Origin: Rutstroemia sp. NJR-2017a BVV2
Lineage: Eukaryota; Ascomycota; Leotiomycetes; Helotiales; Rutstroemiaceae
Assembly (NCBI GenBank): GCA_002946415.1
Contig: NJPS01000034.1
Location: 310,001 to 374,000 of the forward strand
DNA length: 64,000 bases
Direction of reading: 5' to 3'
In this document: piece by piece, positions 12,901 to 23,714 of the stretch
How the letters are laid out: each line of letters starts with the position of its first letter
Numbering within the stretch: the stretch's first letter is position 1
The notes under the pieces: model-generated
The model's database searches: none
What the model was told of the DNA's origin: nothing
What the model saw: the letters and a program-made list of their open reading frames with translations, nothing else
Program-made: the position numbers and the translations under genes

Positions 12901-15018
12901 CACTTCGTGGCTACAGTAACAAGACACGCAATACAATAGCACAATTTGATGAATATCGCATTGAGTTTGACCTAGTTACTCAGCTGATAGCAAAGATCGC
13001 TGTAGACGATCGATTAATCATGTATAGCAAAGTAAGTGCATTCTTGATGGCCTCTTTCTGGGATCTTATCAACAATGCCCCATTAATGACTTAACGTTTG
13101 GTTCCCTGCAAACTCAGACTGACTAATTTACTAGGCAATACTTGTCTTTCTTCCTGGTATTGCTGAAATTCGGCAGTTGAATGACATGCTTCTTGGTCAC
13201 CCTACATTTTCATCGGATTGGTATATTTATCCTCTACATTCCACCATTGCCAGTGAGGATCAAGAAGCTGCCTTCCTCGTGCCACCACCTGGAGCCAGAA
13301 AGATCGTACTAGCCACTAACATTGCTGAAACTGGTATCACTATCCCTGATGTTACCTGTGTCATCGATACTGGGAAACATCGTGAGATGAGGTTAGTAAA
13401 TTCAGGCTTTCTCTTCAATAATCACTCATTGACAACATATCAGGTTTGATGAAAGGAGGCAGTTGTCTCGCCTTCTGGAGACTTTCATTAGCAAAGCAAA
13501 TGCTAAACAGAGAAGAGGAAGAGCTGGACGTGTTCAAGAAGGCTTGTGTTTCCATCTTTTCACAAAGTACAGACATGACCAATTAGTAAGTGTACACTGA
13601 TTCCGACTAAGGGATGCATGTACTATTCTTATCGGTCAGCAGCCCTCAACTCATACTGTCTTGCTGACATCCAACGCTTAGATGGCCGATCAACAGACAC
13701 CTGAATTCCTTCGTTTGTCGCTCCAAGATCTCGCCATTCGAGTCAAGATTTGTAAACTGGGAGGAATCGAAGAGACCTTGAGTGAAGCTCTTGATCCCCC
13801 TTCTGCCAAAAATATTCGCCGTGCCATTGATGCCTTGGTAGATGTAAGAGCATTAACAGCAGCTGAAGACTTGACTCCCCTGGGTAATCAGTTGGCGAGA
13901 CTACCACTGGATGTTTTCTTGGGGAAGCTCATGCTTCTCGGGAGTGTTTTCAAATGTCTTGATGCAGTCGTTACAATTGCCGCCATTCTGTCCTCGAAAT
14001 CACCTTTCACAGCCCCATTTGGAGCGCGCTCACAAGCAGACACAGTTAGGCTTGCCTTCCGCAGAGGTTAGCATTTAAGATCGATTTTCCTCTACATCTA
14101 GAATTCTACTAACGATTTCACAGGCGATTCAGATTTATTAACCGTATATAATGCTTACCTCGCCTGGAAGAGAGTATGCCTGTCAAATGGTTCCGAATTT
14201 CAATACTGTAGAAAGAATTTTCTCAGTCAGCAAACTTTGTCAAATATTGAGGATCTAAAAGGTCAATTGCTCGTTTGTCTGGTAGATTCCGGGTTTCTTC
14301 CTCTCACAGAAGCCGAAAGAACAGCTCTAAATCGGTATGTCATCCATAACACCTACCCACCTCTCCTGTCTGACCGAATAGAACGCGGTACTCGAGTCGA
14401 CGACGGCAATTTTTCGAAATACCATTCCGAGTAAATGCCAATAGTGATAACGATATTATTGTTACGTCTGTAATTGGATGGAGTTTCTATCCGAAACTTC
14501 TTATTCGGGATGGGAAGGGTTACCGGAATGTTGCAAACAACCAATCGATTAGTCTTCATCCCACCTCCGTCAACAAAGGTCGCCACGATCTGAAATGGCT
14601 ATCATACTACCATATCATGCAAGCCAAGCAGTAAGTTGAGACTCCGGGATCATCTATTCATCACTAACCGTCACAGATTCTACAATGCGCATGAAACAAC
14701 TGCTGTGGAAGAATTCGCAATCGCTCTTCTGTGTGGAGATGTCCGCTGTGATGTAAGACCTACCCTGAGCGTCCGCTTTTGGATTAATGACTGATGTGCT
14801 CTTAGATGTATGCTGGTGTTTTCATATTGGATGGTAATAGAGCTCGATTTGCGGTGTCAGATTGGAAAACTATGCTTGCAATCAAAACACTGCGTGCTCG
14901 ACTTAGAGATATCCTTACGAGGTCGTTCAAGACTCCCGGAAAACCTCTAACTACACAACAGCAGAAATGGATGGAGCTTTGGCAGAAGATATTCTCTCAG
15001 GAATTCAAAGAAAAGTAA
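9910..15018 (+). CDS. DExH-box RNA helicase, DHX29/DHX57/ucp12-like
   Basis: ATP-dependent RNA helicase of superfamily 2, DEAH/RHA group; relatives act in translation initiation or RNA processing. Twelve exons are predicted: 9910-10645, 10702-11440, 11498-12068, 12136-12218, 12275-13031, 13135-13391, 13444-13585, 13682-14066, 14124-14334, 14382-14630, 14677-14752, 14806-15018, giving 1472 residues. The lysine-rich N-terminus [20 protein letters not shown] and a UBA-like segment ([13 protein letters not shown]) precede the core. Motif I GETGCGKST (about residue 708, interrupted by an intron), motif II DEVH (about 811), SAT (about 842), [13 protein letters not shown] and QRRGRAGR (about 1069) are all present, followed by HA2 and OB-fold regions. 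DEVH instead of DEAH fits the DHX29/ucp12 branch. The exact orthologue name is uncertain. Confidence 0.9.
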
Positions 15019-15497
15019 AATGGACTGGCTGGATTATTAAATAGAGGGGCGGTTAAATCCACCCAGGGCTAATTTGATTCTTTAAAGATACCTAGTTGCA
15101 TGCTGCAGAATACCATATGTTTTCTTGGAACTTCCTTTCAGCGAGGGTTATAAATTTCGGACTGTATATGACGGGTATTGAAAAACTTGCAGAGCACGCG
15201 AGGTTCTAAATCTTTCTCATGTACTGTATCGGGAATCAACCACCTCAAGCATCTTTTTTATATCATGGCTCCCATCAGTTTTGTTCATGATGATACCTCC
15301 CATGGACCGGATACTCTGCCTTCATTTTATCCACTTCTAGGATATGGTCAATGAGATGCGGACATCGTCGCTCCACCATTTCCACCGGAAAGTCCTAAAA
15401 CACCTCCACCTCCACCTGCTCAAGCTACTTTAGATGGGATGTGGTCTGCTTTTAGCACAGCATCCTCCACAAACCCACGCATTTTAGATCCTAGTGG
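15019..15497. other. convergent intergenic region
   Basis: 3' flanks of the helicase (plus) and the RGG-rich protein (minus). A proline-rich open frame on the plus strand runs from about 15355 into the end of the minus-strand gene (see findings). I do not call it a gene because it has no early ATG and no recognisable family. Confidence 0.5.
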
Positions 15498-17394
15498 TCA
15501 GGTGGTCTTTAGGCCTCTAGTTTTGTGTCGCTCGGATCTCGTACCGACAACCATAATATTCGAACCATCGAATCTGTTCGCTTTGACCTCTTGCGATTTC
15601 TCGATGCCTGTTTGACATCCGCTTAGTGAGAAATGGTTATTTAAAGAACGATCTACTGACGTGACTTTCATATTTTCGGCACGGGTGGAGGCATTCTGAT
15701 GCTGTCGTGAAGTTGGTCGTCCCCTTCTCTGGCCTCTTCCCCCTCGCGATCTCAAGCCTCCTGGGCTACCACGTGGGCCAGCACCGTGAGCATTACTCCC
15801 GTGCCTACCTGGGGGTTGGACCGGTCCCATCTGACGCATTCCAATACCAGAGATCGACTGATTAGAAGAGAAATTGACATGCGCAGGTTGAAGGTTCTCT
15901 GCAGAGCCTCTCATACCCAGGGTGTCAATGTTCCTTATCATGGGACTGAAAGGACGGACGCCCGCGCTCCATGGTGGCATAATGTGGCTACCAAAAGAAT
16001 ACTGTTTCTGCTGAAACCCGGTCGTGGCCTCAAGATGGTGGATGTTCCATGCACCATTTCCTCCAGGATGTACGTTTCCGACTGGTTGGTTTACTATAAT
16101 TGGCATTTGGTGTAAAGAAGAAGCCGGTTGATAGTTATTGGAACGTAGCCCTCCAGGTTCGTGCTGAACCCTGTTCTGATCGATGGGTGCCGGCAATCTT
16201 CCGGGGGAGTGCCCTCGATCGGGATCAGAGCTACCATCTGTTCTAGGCTGTCCCCAACTCCAATTGCTATTCCGTGTTGGAGATGCAAATGGAACCGGTC
16301 GAGTCTGTGTAGGAAGAGATGCAGGCTGAGGCGTCTCTTTTTGCATCGTCGACCGCAATTTTTGGCCCTTGGCGGTTGTAGTGGATGGGATAGAAGTGAT
16401 ACTGGAGACCGCCGTCGAGACTTGATTGATCTTGGGCTTTTTGGCAGACTTCTCGTGTTCATTTTGTGAGGCTATCGTGAACTTCACCCGTTTTCTGCTG
16501 AAGGTCGGAGATTTTAAAGGTTCTGGGCAAGGAGAAGGCACAGCTTTCGTCACAGCATGTCTTGTGGCTGGGAGTTGAGTGATCGTCCATTCATCCCATA
16601 TTTTGCAGAGCTCTCCACACGACATCATAGGTTCCCGTAATGTTGAAGCCATGAGAATGTCTCTTCTCATTTGTGCTGGAAAGAATCGAACGGGCGGAAG
16701 TGTATCTCCAGCAGGAACAATGGCGCCAAGTTTTGGAAATAGATCTTCGAGTAATTGGTTCAACATCGCATCCTCAATTCCATCGTCACCTAGTTCTTCA
16801 GTCGCCATCTTTTCAGTGAATTCCTTTGCTGTGAACATGTAGTTGCTGGGCGGTTCAGCCGTATCGATGTCCATTTTTAACATTTCCATCAATTCACCAC
16901 CGTTATATTGTTCTTCTGGCGGTTTCGAATCCACCTGCGGAAAAGCAGCTTGACGCAGGGTAGCTTCTTGCGCGACGCGTTGTTCTTCGAGGTAGTTTTT
17001 GTATTTCTTTGTGAGCCAATTCTGGACTTGTTGGGGATTGAGGAGGATGGTTTCTAACTCTGGTCCATCGATCGGTTGTTGTGCTGTGTTTGGGAATTGA
17101 CGATTCAAGAAGTTTCGGCAAGCAATCATAAGAACCTCGTCTCTGATGGCAGGCTGTTGGTAGTGGTCAACGCATGCATAGACTCCAGTCTTCATTGAAA
17201 TGAGATGTAATACTTACATCGACCGGTCTAGCAGGGCTTCCGGCAATTAAGAAAATCCCAAATGGTTCCCAATAGCCAAGGTCAAAGTCCATCTCTGAAT
17301 CGTCATCTAGAAGATAAAAGAAGTTGTCCTCATGGAACGCCTCATGGTGATCGAAGTGATCGTGGAGAAATTGATGATGCTGCCACTGCTGCAT
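15498..17394 (-). CDS. uncharacterised protein with homeodomain-like segment and RGG tail
   Basis: Function unknown. Exons are 17218-17394 and 15498-17153, giving 610 residues. The first ATG is preceded in frame by a TAA seven codons upstream, so the start is well bounded. Residues 1-25 are rich in His, Asp and Glu. Residues about 60-120 have three predicted helices ending in QQVQNWLTKKYKNYLEEQ, which resembles a homeodomain recognition helix (W at 105). The usual Asn of homeodomain position 51 is Lys here, so any DNA binding is speculative. A second ordered part follows (about 140-235), then a long low-complexity region rich in S, P, Q and N. A basic RGG/RG stretch follows (SRGGRGQRRGRPTSR), suggesting RNA or nucleic-acid contact. 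The last 50 residues are poorly constrained, and an unrecognised intron there could change the C-terminus. Confidence 0.7.
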
Positions 17395-18974
17395 TTGGTG
17401 TCCTTCGATTTATCCTAGTCTTGGACAGGCAGTCACATCATAAACGAAGACTTATGGCACACGGTACACTTCAAACAGCCCGAGTTGGAGAATCAAATCC
17501 GTGAACATTATCTCTCATCGTTGAAGTAGATGAAGTTGATGGGGCTATGAGAGAGGGCGATATGTCCAGATCTGTCGAAGTTGCTATCAAAGGATCTCTT
17601 TCGTGTTTTTTGCACGGCGACGGCTGAAATTTCTCCGAGTTTTAAAAGCACAGAGTTATATTTATACTACAGGATTCAGGATTTTGCAATAGCTGCAGGA
17701 AGCCAATTGTTAATCGGGACTGTGTCGGCATAATCGCCGAAAGTAATTAGCTGTACATCAGATGAATGCCGAGAACTGGTCTATAATAAGGGGCCTATGC
17801 CCATAATAAAAGAAAAAGAATCAGTCAAGACCATCCTACCCTTCCGCATATGCACTGTGATTGAGTGAACCGCGGCAGCAGGTAGGTCTTGCCACAGACT
17901 GAGAATGAGAGCTGAACACAGGGTAGAGTACTGGCGCCAACTTTGCTTCAGTCTCCATAATTTGTTTCTTATAGGAAGTCATTGCGATAAGCCAATTACT
18001 CTTCATGAATTGGATTATCCACCTTGAAGCTCCTAAGGTTCTCAGTTGCCTTGAAAGTCAGGCGCTACAGTGATGCTGGTTTTCTTAGAGAGTGGGCATC
18101 TTGTAGAGTGTATCAGCATGTGCACTAATACAGTTTGATCCACGAGCGCCACCATGTTCCCCATGAACAATCTATTGCGGCCTAGGTAGGGTAGGATTCT
18201 CAAGCTTGCTTATTGTAGAGATCCAGAAGCCCTCCCCTTTGTTAAACGACCACGTGATATCATACGCTCCAAGGTACGAGGATCAACCTCAGACTAAGGT
18301 TGTTTCCAATGCGAACATGGTGTGATACTTCCCGAATGTTTCTGAGCTGGTTGTTCACTTGATGGCACTGTATATAGTCTCACAAAATACTTCCAAAAAT
18401 CTGCGTGCACAACGTCCAGTGGTGACTTAATGCGTTAACTAACAACAATTAAGGATCGAAACAAGTAGTGTCACTCAATACCAAAAGGAAGTAACTGTTC
18501 AGGCTCTTATGCAGAAACACCGATCAGTATAGTAATTTAGGAACCTCCCAATTCAGAACTCGGAAAGGTTCTCTGCTAGATTCAATGACAGTAAGCTTCT
18601 GAGTGCCCAACTGGAATCTGAGCGCCGAGAAACCATCTTTCGACAGTTGCATTAGGGATTTTTGAAGATAAAGTGAAAGCAGGCTCATACACTTGTGCTC
18701 CTTTTGGTATAAGCAGAGACGAAGAGATTCACTTGCATCGAGCAGTGATGGTCGCCTTTACTTCATTTATTTGTGATACGGCGGCCATCTATTAGATATG
18801 CACTCAGTAAATATCCTTTCCTCATGACGAACACAAATCCTGAGAAAGAAAATAGACCGACCTGTGCATCATGATTGAATCACATCGCATTTTCCCTTAA
18901 TAAACTACCAGACTCCCATTTTGAATAGGGAACCTGTGTGATATTTGCAGCGAGCACGGCCATTCCCTGCCGCT
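17395..18974. other. gene-poor gap of about 1.6 kb
   Basis: No open frame above about 80 codons and no family match in either strand. It contains the promoter of the RGG-rich protein at its left end and the Fip1 3' flank at its right end. A perfect CACGTG (18251-18256) is the only motif I note. It could hold an unrecognised non-coding RNA, but nothing in the sequence shows this. Confidence 0.5.
18251..18256. promoter_or_regulatory. E-box CACGTG (candidate)
   Basis: Perfect palindromic CACGTG in the context CCACGTGATA. This is the core bound by bHLH factors such as Cbf1 or Pho4 types. It lies more than 850 bp from the nearest predicted start codon, and a hexamer occurs by chance every few kilobases, so the call is weak. 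Confidence 0.2.
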
Positions 18975-20050
18975 CTACCAATTTCTCCTGCCTCCTCTGC
19001 CTCTGCCAAAGTTTCCTCCGCGGTTTCTGGTCTCTCCTCCACCACCTCCTCCAGCCATCATATTCTGATCAAATCCATAACCAGCCTGTTGATTCCCACC
19101 TTGCCCGAAACCCGCACCACCTGCTGCTCCAGCCCCACCAAACATTGAAGGATCCATTTGGCTCGGATCCATACCAGACGCCATCATTTGCTGCATTTGT
19201 TGCATCATTTCTGGTGTCATTCCTTCCATCCCCGGGATTCCACCCATTCCACCAGGCATACCCATAGCCATCATCATATTCATATCCTCAAACATCTTCT
19301 TGTTATTTTGTGCGATCTTATTCGCGTCGAACTCGGAGCGGAGGGACTCTTGCTTACTAGCATACAATGCCCACGTAAACTCGTCGAACCCGTAATTGAA
19401 GTAATCTGATATATCGGTTCCTGGTCTGCGCCATGGTTTGTCATTTTCGTTGAGATCTAAGAGGTCAGCTGGGGGTCCATGGGAGTCCTACAGGTTAAAC
19501 TACCTTCATCAATATTGACCTGCGTGATTGGCTTTCCAGCAGGCTCATATATCGGCTTAGCATCGACATCAATCTTCGATATCGCCAGACCCGGTAAATC
19601 AGCCCCAGACACAGGAGGAGTCCCGGTAGCTTTGGTGGCTGCTTCTTTCTCCTTCTTGACTGGGGGCAACTTCGCAGCTACGTCGCTTGTAGAGGTTCGT
19701 TGTGGTATATTACGGATCTCGTTGTATCGTGGTTGTCTGGGCGCATAAGCTACAAACGCAATGAACAAAGGCACAGAACTTACGGCGGAGCAGCTTTCGT
19801 GCCATCTTTTCTTTCTGTGATGATATCTATATCCTATCCTAAAGTCAGCGCTTTCTAGGCTATCTTCCCGCGCATAACATACCGAATCATCAGACCCAGC
19901 TTCGTCTTCTTCCTCGCCCTCTTCTAAGTCTTCATCGTCTTGTTCTGGTTTGACTGCTGACTGTGGTGCAGGCTCTGCAGATGGGGGTTCGGTTGCCGCT
20001 GGTGTAGCTTCCTCGGGCGCATAAAAATCATCATCTTCATCAACATCCAT
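18975..20050 (-). CDS. FIP1: Fip1, pre-mRNA polyadenylation factor
   Basis: Component of the cleavage and polyadenylation factor that tethers poly(A) polymerase. Exons are 19883-20050, 19784-19833, 19504-19736 and 18975-19456, giving 310 residues. The N-terminus is acidic (EDDEDLEEGEEEDEAGSDDS) and is followed by DIDIITERKDGTKAAPP. The diagnostic Fip1 motif (PWRRPGTDISDYFNYGFDEF, then TWALYASKQ) lies near residues 155-185. The tail is Met/Gly-rich and ends in RG repeats. Exon 2 depends on choosing the acceptor GATAG just inside a nearer TTTAG; the nearer one would give an immediate stop. The Nup49-like gene diverges from it about 210 bp upstream. Confidence 0.93.
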
Positions 20051-20259
20051 TTTGACGGTTGTTTGTTGTGTAAGTTGTCTTGAAAGGAAGTTCTTGGTTG
20101 TCGGTAGCTGTCGCAATGTAGCACGGGAAGGGTCGCCGCTTTTACGACACCCTTGGACGCGTCTGAACGTCAGCTATGAAACTGGATTGAGCTGATATTA
20201 AGGCTCAATTGCACTTCCTCAATCACCGTCTAGAATTTACAAGAAGAGACTCTTTAAAA

Positions 20260-22050
20260 ATGGCTTTTGCTAAGGCAGGCGGGCTGAGTATCAATACCAA
20301 CTCCGCCAATTCTATTTTGTAAGTATTTCTGGAGTTCTCTTCTGTACGTGTCGATGATCGCCCGAGCTTTTTGTGGAGCTAAATAGCTATCAAAATAATT
20401 CTGAGGAAAGCGCCATTAACATTCCTTCTTTTAGTGGTTCATCAACAACATCCGCCTCAACAGGAGGAATGTTTGGAAATACACAGGCTTCGAAGCCGCT
20501 ATTTGGCGCGGTCGCGACCACCTCAGCTCCTCAAAGTGGTGGACTGTTTGGAGCTACAACCACATCTGCCCCTGCAGCTGGAGGATTATTTGGCACGACG
20601 ACGACAGCAACTACTGCTCCGCAGACGGGTGGTTTGTTTGGAGCAACTGCAGCTACCTCTGCGCCACAAAGTGGTGGTCTCTTTGGCTCGGCTGCCGCGA
20701 CTTCAGCACCCCAATCTGGGGGTCTCTTTGGTGCGCCTCAAGCTCAAAGTGGTGGATTGTTCGGAAACACCAATACGAATACTTCTCAACCTGCTTCAAC
20801 TGGTGGTGGTTTATTTGGAGCGACAAACGCAGCAGCGCAACCGCAGACGGGTGGATTATTTGGATCTACGGCGACTAACAACAATCAACAACAGGGTCAG
20901 ACTGGTGGGTTATTCGGCGGACTTGGACAAAATACAAACAATCAGACAGCCGGCGCAAGTACGAATACTGGGGGATTCTTTGGAAATTCTACCGCTACTT
21001 CTCAACCAGCGCAAAATGGTGGACTCTTTGGAGGTTTAAATCAAAATCAAAACAAAGCGGCGACCCCATCCTTATTGTAAGTCTTTGTTTCCATTTCATG
21101 CTATGCTACGAGCTAACTGAATCAGTGGCGCTCCCCAAAACCAACAGAACCAAATTCAACAACCTCAGCAATCCAACAACCTTTTCGGCGGTGGTCTTAA
21201 TCAAACTCAGGGATCCAACATGCTCGGGGGAAGTCGACTCGGTGGAGGATTGAATCTAGGTTCACAATCCCAGCAAGCGCAGGTTGTTCCTGGTGTACGA
21301 ATCGATGTTAGTCAAATGCGAGGGACGACACGATTCAATGACCTACACGAAGACCTCCAAAAACAGATCATGGAGATGGACAATGTCATCCAAGCGCAAA
21401 TAAGAATGAAAAACGACTGCCAAGCGATTATGCCTAAACATGCCGAGCTCCTCTCACACGTGCCGAACGACGTCGAGTTCTGTCGACGGAAATTAATTGG
21501 CATGGAAGACGCTATGGAGACCGACGCTGCTAAAATCGCACAAGTCCGCGAACTCATCAAAGAAGACGTTGAACATGCCAAACTAAGTTTCCGCGCAATT
21601 GACAACCTCAAGCTCCCAGCCCAATACCACACTCCCGGAATCTGGGCCTCAAAATCTACTTCCAATCCGAACGGCACCCAGAACAGCGAAAGCGACGCTC
21701 CAGACCTCGTATCATTCTTCTCATCCACTGCCGATGAACTCGAGTCCACGCTGCAGAAATACCAACGCAACTTCACTGAAATCGAAGCACATCTCCGAAG
21801 TCTGGAAGCTAGCACGGCTCAGCAAACACAGGCCATAATTGCGAAGAGAAATGGAAGATCGACGTCGCAAGAGAACCCAATGGCGGAACTTGCTGCTGCG
21901 TTGTTCGAATTCGAGCAGAGCATAATGGGAGTAGCGGGGCGGATTGGTTCCGCGAGGGAAGGAGTGCAGGCGTTGCAGCTGGGGACTTTTACGGGGGCTT
22001 CGGATTTGAGGGCATCGGTTAATGGTGGGAGGAAGAATGGTGTGTATTAA
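20260..22050 (+). CDS. NUP49: GLFG-repeat channel nucleoporin, Nup49/Nup58 type
   Basis: Central-channel nucleoporin forming the hydrogel-like barrier together with Nsp1 and Nup57. Exons are 20260-20318, 20435-21076 and 21126-22050, giving 541 residues (yeast Nup49 has 472). Residues about 20-300 are a GLFG domain with well over ten GLFG or GGLFG units separated by T/S/Q/N-rich spacers. The C-terminal 245 residues form coiled coils starting GVRIDVSQMRGTTRFNDLHE, the segment that pairs with Nsp1 and Nup57. The (R)IDVSQ...TTRFNDL signature fits Nup49 better than Nup57/Nup54, which remains the alternative. Both introns fall within FG codons (TT|T GG), preserving the repeat. Confidence 0.85.
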
Positions 22051-22473
22051 TTGTGTATAGAATGGATGGTGGGCCGGTTAAGCGTAGGGAGGTGGTGGTT
22101 CGTGAGAATGAAACGATGTAGGCAATTGATGGTGTTTGGTGTTTTGGGTCGCATGGGTGTCAAGATCAAGGTATCTGGATGTTGCATAAGAATGGGCATT
22201 TATCAAAGCAGTAAAAGCATTGAATAGAGATACCGGTCCAGGAACTTAATGGATGCTGATGTTTTTGATTAATACTTGTTTGATTTTGTTATGTGACTTG
22301 TAATGGTCTATTGAACCCTTTGCGAGATCTTTTGTCCATCCCTTTACCCCCAAACGCCCAAGCTGAATGCAGTATATACTGTGCTAGCTATGCACGAAAT
22401 GATATAATCCCGACTTGCTCGCTCGCTCGAAAAGATACAAATATATAAACTCCACCCGAAAAGCAATGCCTAA
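22051..22473. other. convergent 3' flanks
   Basis: Region of 423 bp between the stop codons of the Nup49-like gene (plus) and the TauD dioxygenase (minus). No coding potential is visible, and no clear polyadenylation signal can be singled out. Confidence 0.5.
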
Positions 22474-23714
22474 TCAATCATTATAGTTGCTTTGGCCACT
22501 TCCATCCTTATTCACGACTGGCAATCCATACTTCTCGGCCAGCTCCTCCTCCTGACTCCTGGCATCTTTGTCCAAGAAAGGCTTTTCACCATGGCAGCAA
22601 ACCCGTACTGCATGCCGTCTGTGCGGGGCGAAACCATATGATGCAGTGTGATTTCTATTACCAGTTAGTTCAAAGTTCCCATCAAACAGAGGCAAACAAA
22701 GAAGACTTACGAAATCCGATTGTCCCAAAACGCCACATCATCCTTATCCCACTGGAATCTAACATGTAATTCTTGGGTAGTAGCCACCACTTCATTGAGA
22801 TATGAAATAATCATATCGCTTTCAACCTTCGGGATGCCTACAATCTTGGTGACGAATCCAGGGTTGAAGAATAGGCTTTTCCAACCGGTAACAGGATGGG
22901 AGCGGATCAGTGGATGTTCAGTAATGATGGGCTCGCGACGAACAGGCCGGCCGGCTGCACGAGATCCTTCGGCTTGTAGGTGAGAGGTATGGAGTGCGGT
23001 CAGAGAGGAGAGATATTTCTGCATTGGTGCGGAAAGAGCATCGTACGCAGCGTATTGAGACGACCAGAGTGTGTCACCTCCGCCACCGCGTGGTGGACCT
23101 GTGAGGACTTTGAGGGATGTGTAGGACGGAGGTTGAACTTCATATGTGACGTCTGAGTGCCACAGAAAGGTGGGTGTGAAGAGGGCTCGCTGATCCTTCG
23201 AGTTCTCATCAGTGTAGACCACGTGAACGTCGTCAAGATCTCCACGCTTGGGGACACTGGTTGTAGCGTGTTTGTGCAATGTCCCGAAGTAAGACCCGAG
23301 TTTGCGTTGGGCGTCAATGTCGAAGTTCTTCTGGTTGCGGAAGAAGACGACTCCTCGAATGGAAATTAACCGGGCGAGGTCATTCTTCGCAGCATCTGAA
23401 AGGTTGGCAAGGTCGACACCATGGATTTCAGTGCCAATCTTTGGGTTGTAATCGAAAATATCGGTAGCCTCTGCAAGTAGGTTCTTGAACGAAGCATCGC
23501 CTAGGAGTCCTTTGTCCGAGTAAGGGACTTCTTCAAGAGCTGGCCAGTGCTTGTCAGGAAAGGAAGGCTTAAGATCCTCATGCTCATAAGTCTCGTGCTT
23601 CTGAACAACTGTGCGTCCTGGAGTATAGGAAAGCACGGCATTTGGCTGCTTTGTCAGCGTCTTCGAGGGAAGGCTGACTACGTTTTCAACACCAACTTCC
23701 AAGGAGGGAGCCAT
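22474..23714 (-). CDS. TauD/TfdA-family Fe(II)/2-oxoglutarate dioxygenase
   Basis: Non-haem iron oxygenase related to taurine/alpha-ketoglutarate dioxygenase; fungal members such as yeast Jlp1 release sulfite from sulfonates. Exons are 22711-23714 and 22474-22654, giving 394 residues. The HxD iron ligands are in LWHSDVTYEVQPPSY (H186, D188). The distal His is H337 in DNRISNHTASYGF, and the 2-oxoglutarate Arg lies just after in APHRRHAVRV. The intron falls between DNRIS and NHTASY, so without splicing the third iron ligand would be lost. Substrate cannot be read from sequence; sulfonates are the family's best known. It is transcribed away from a 1.9-kb gap. Confidence 0.88.

Noticed and set aside
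15736..15790. RGG-rich stretch as evidence for fibrillarin or another known RNA-binding protein
   Set aside because: No methyltransferase or RRM domain is present in the same gene; RGG repeats alone do not identify a family.
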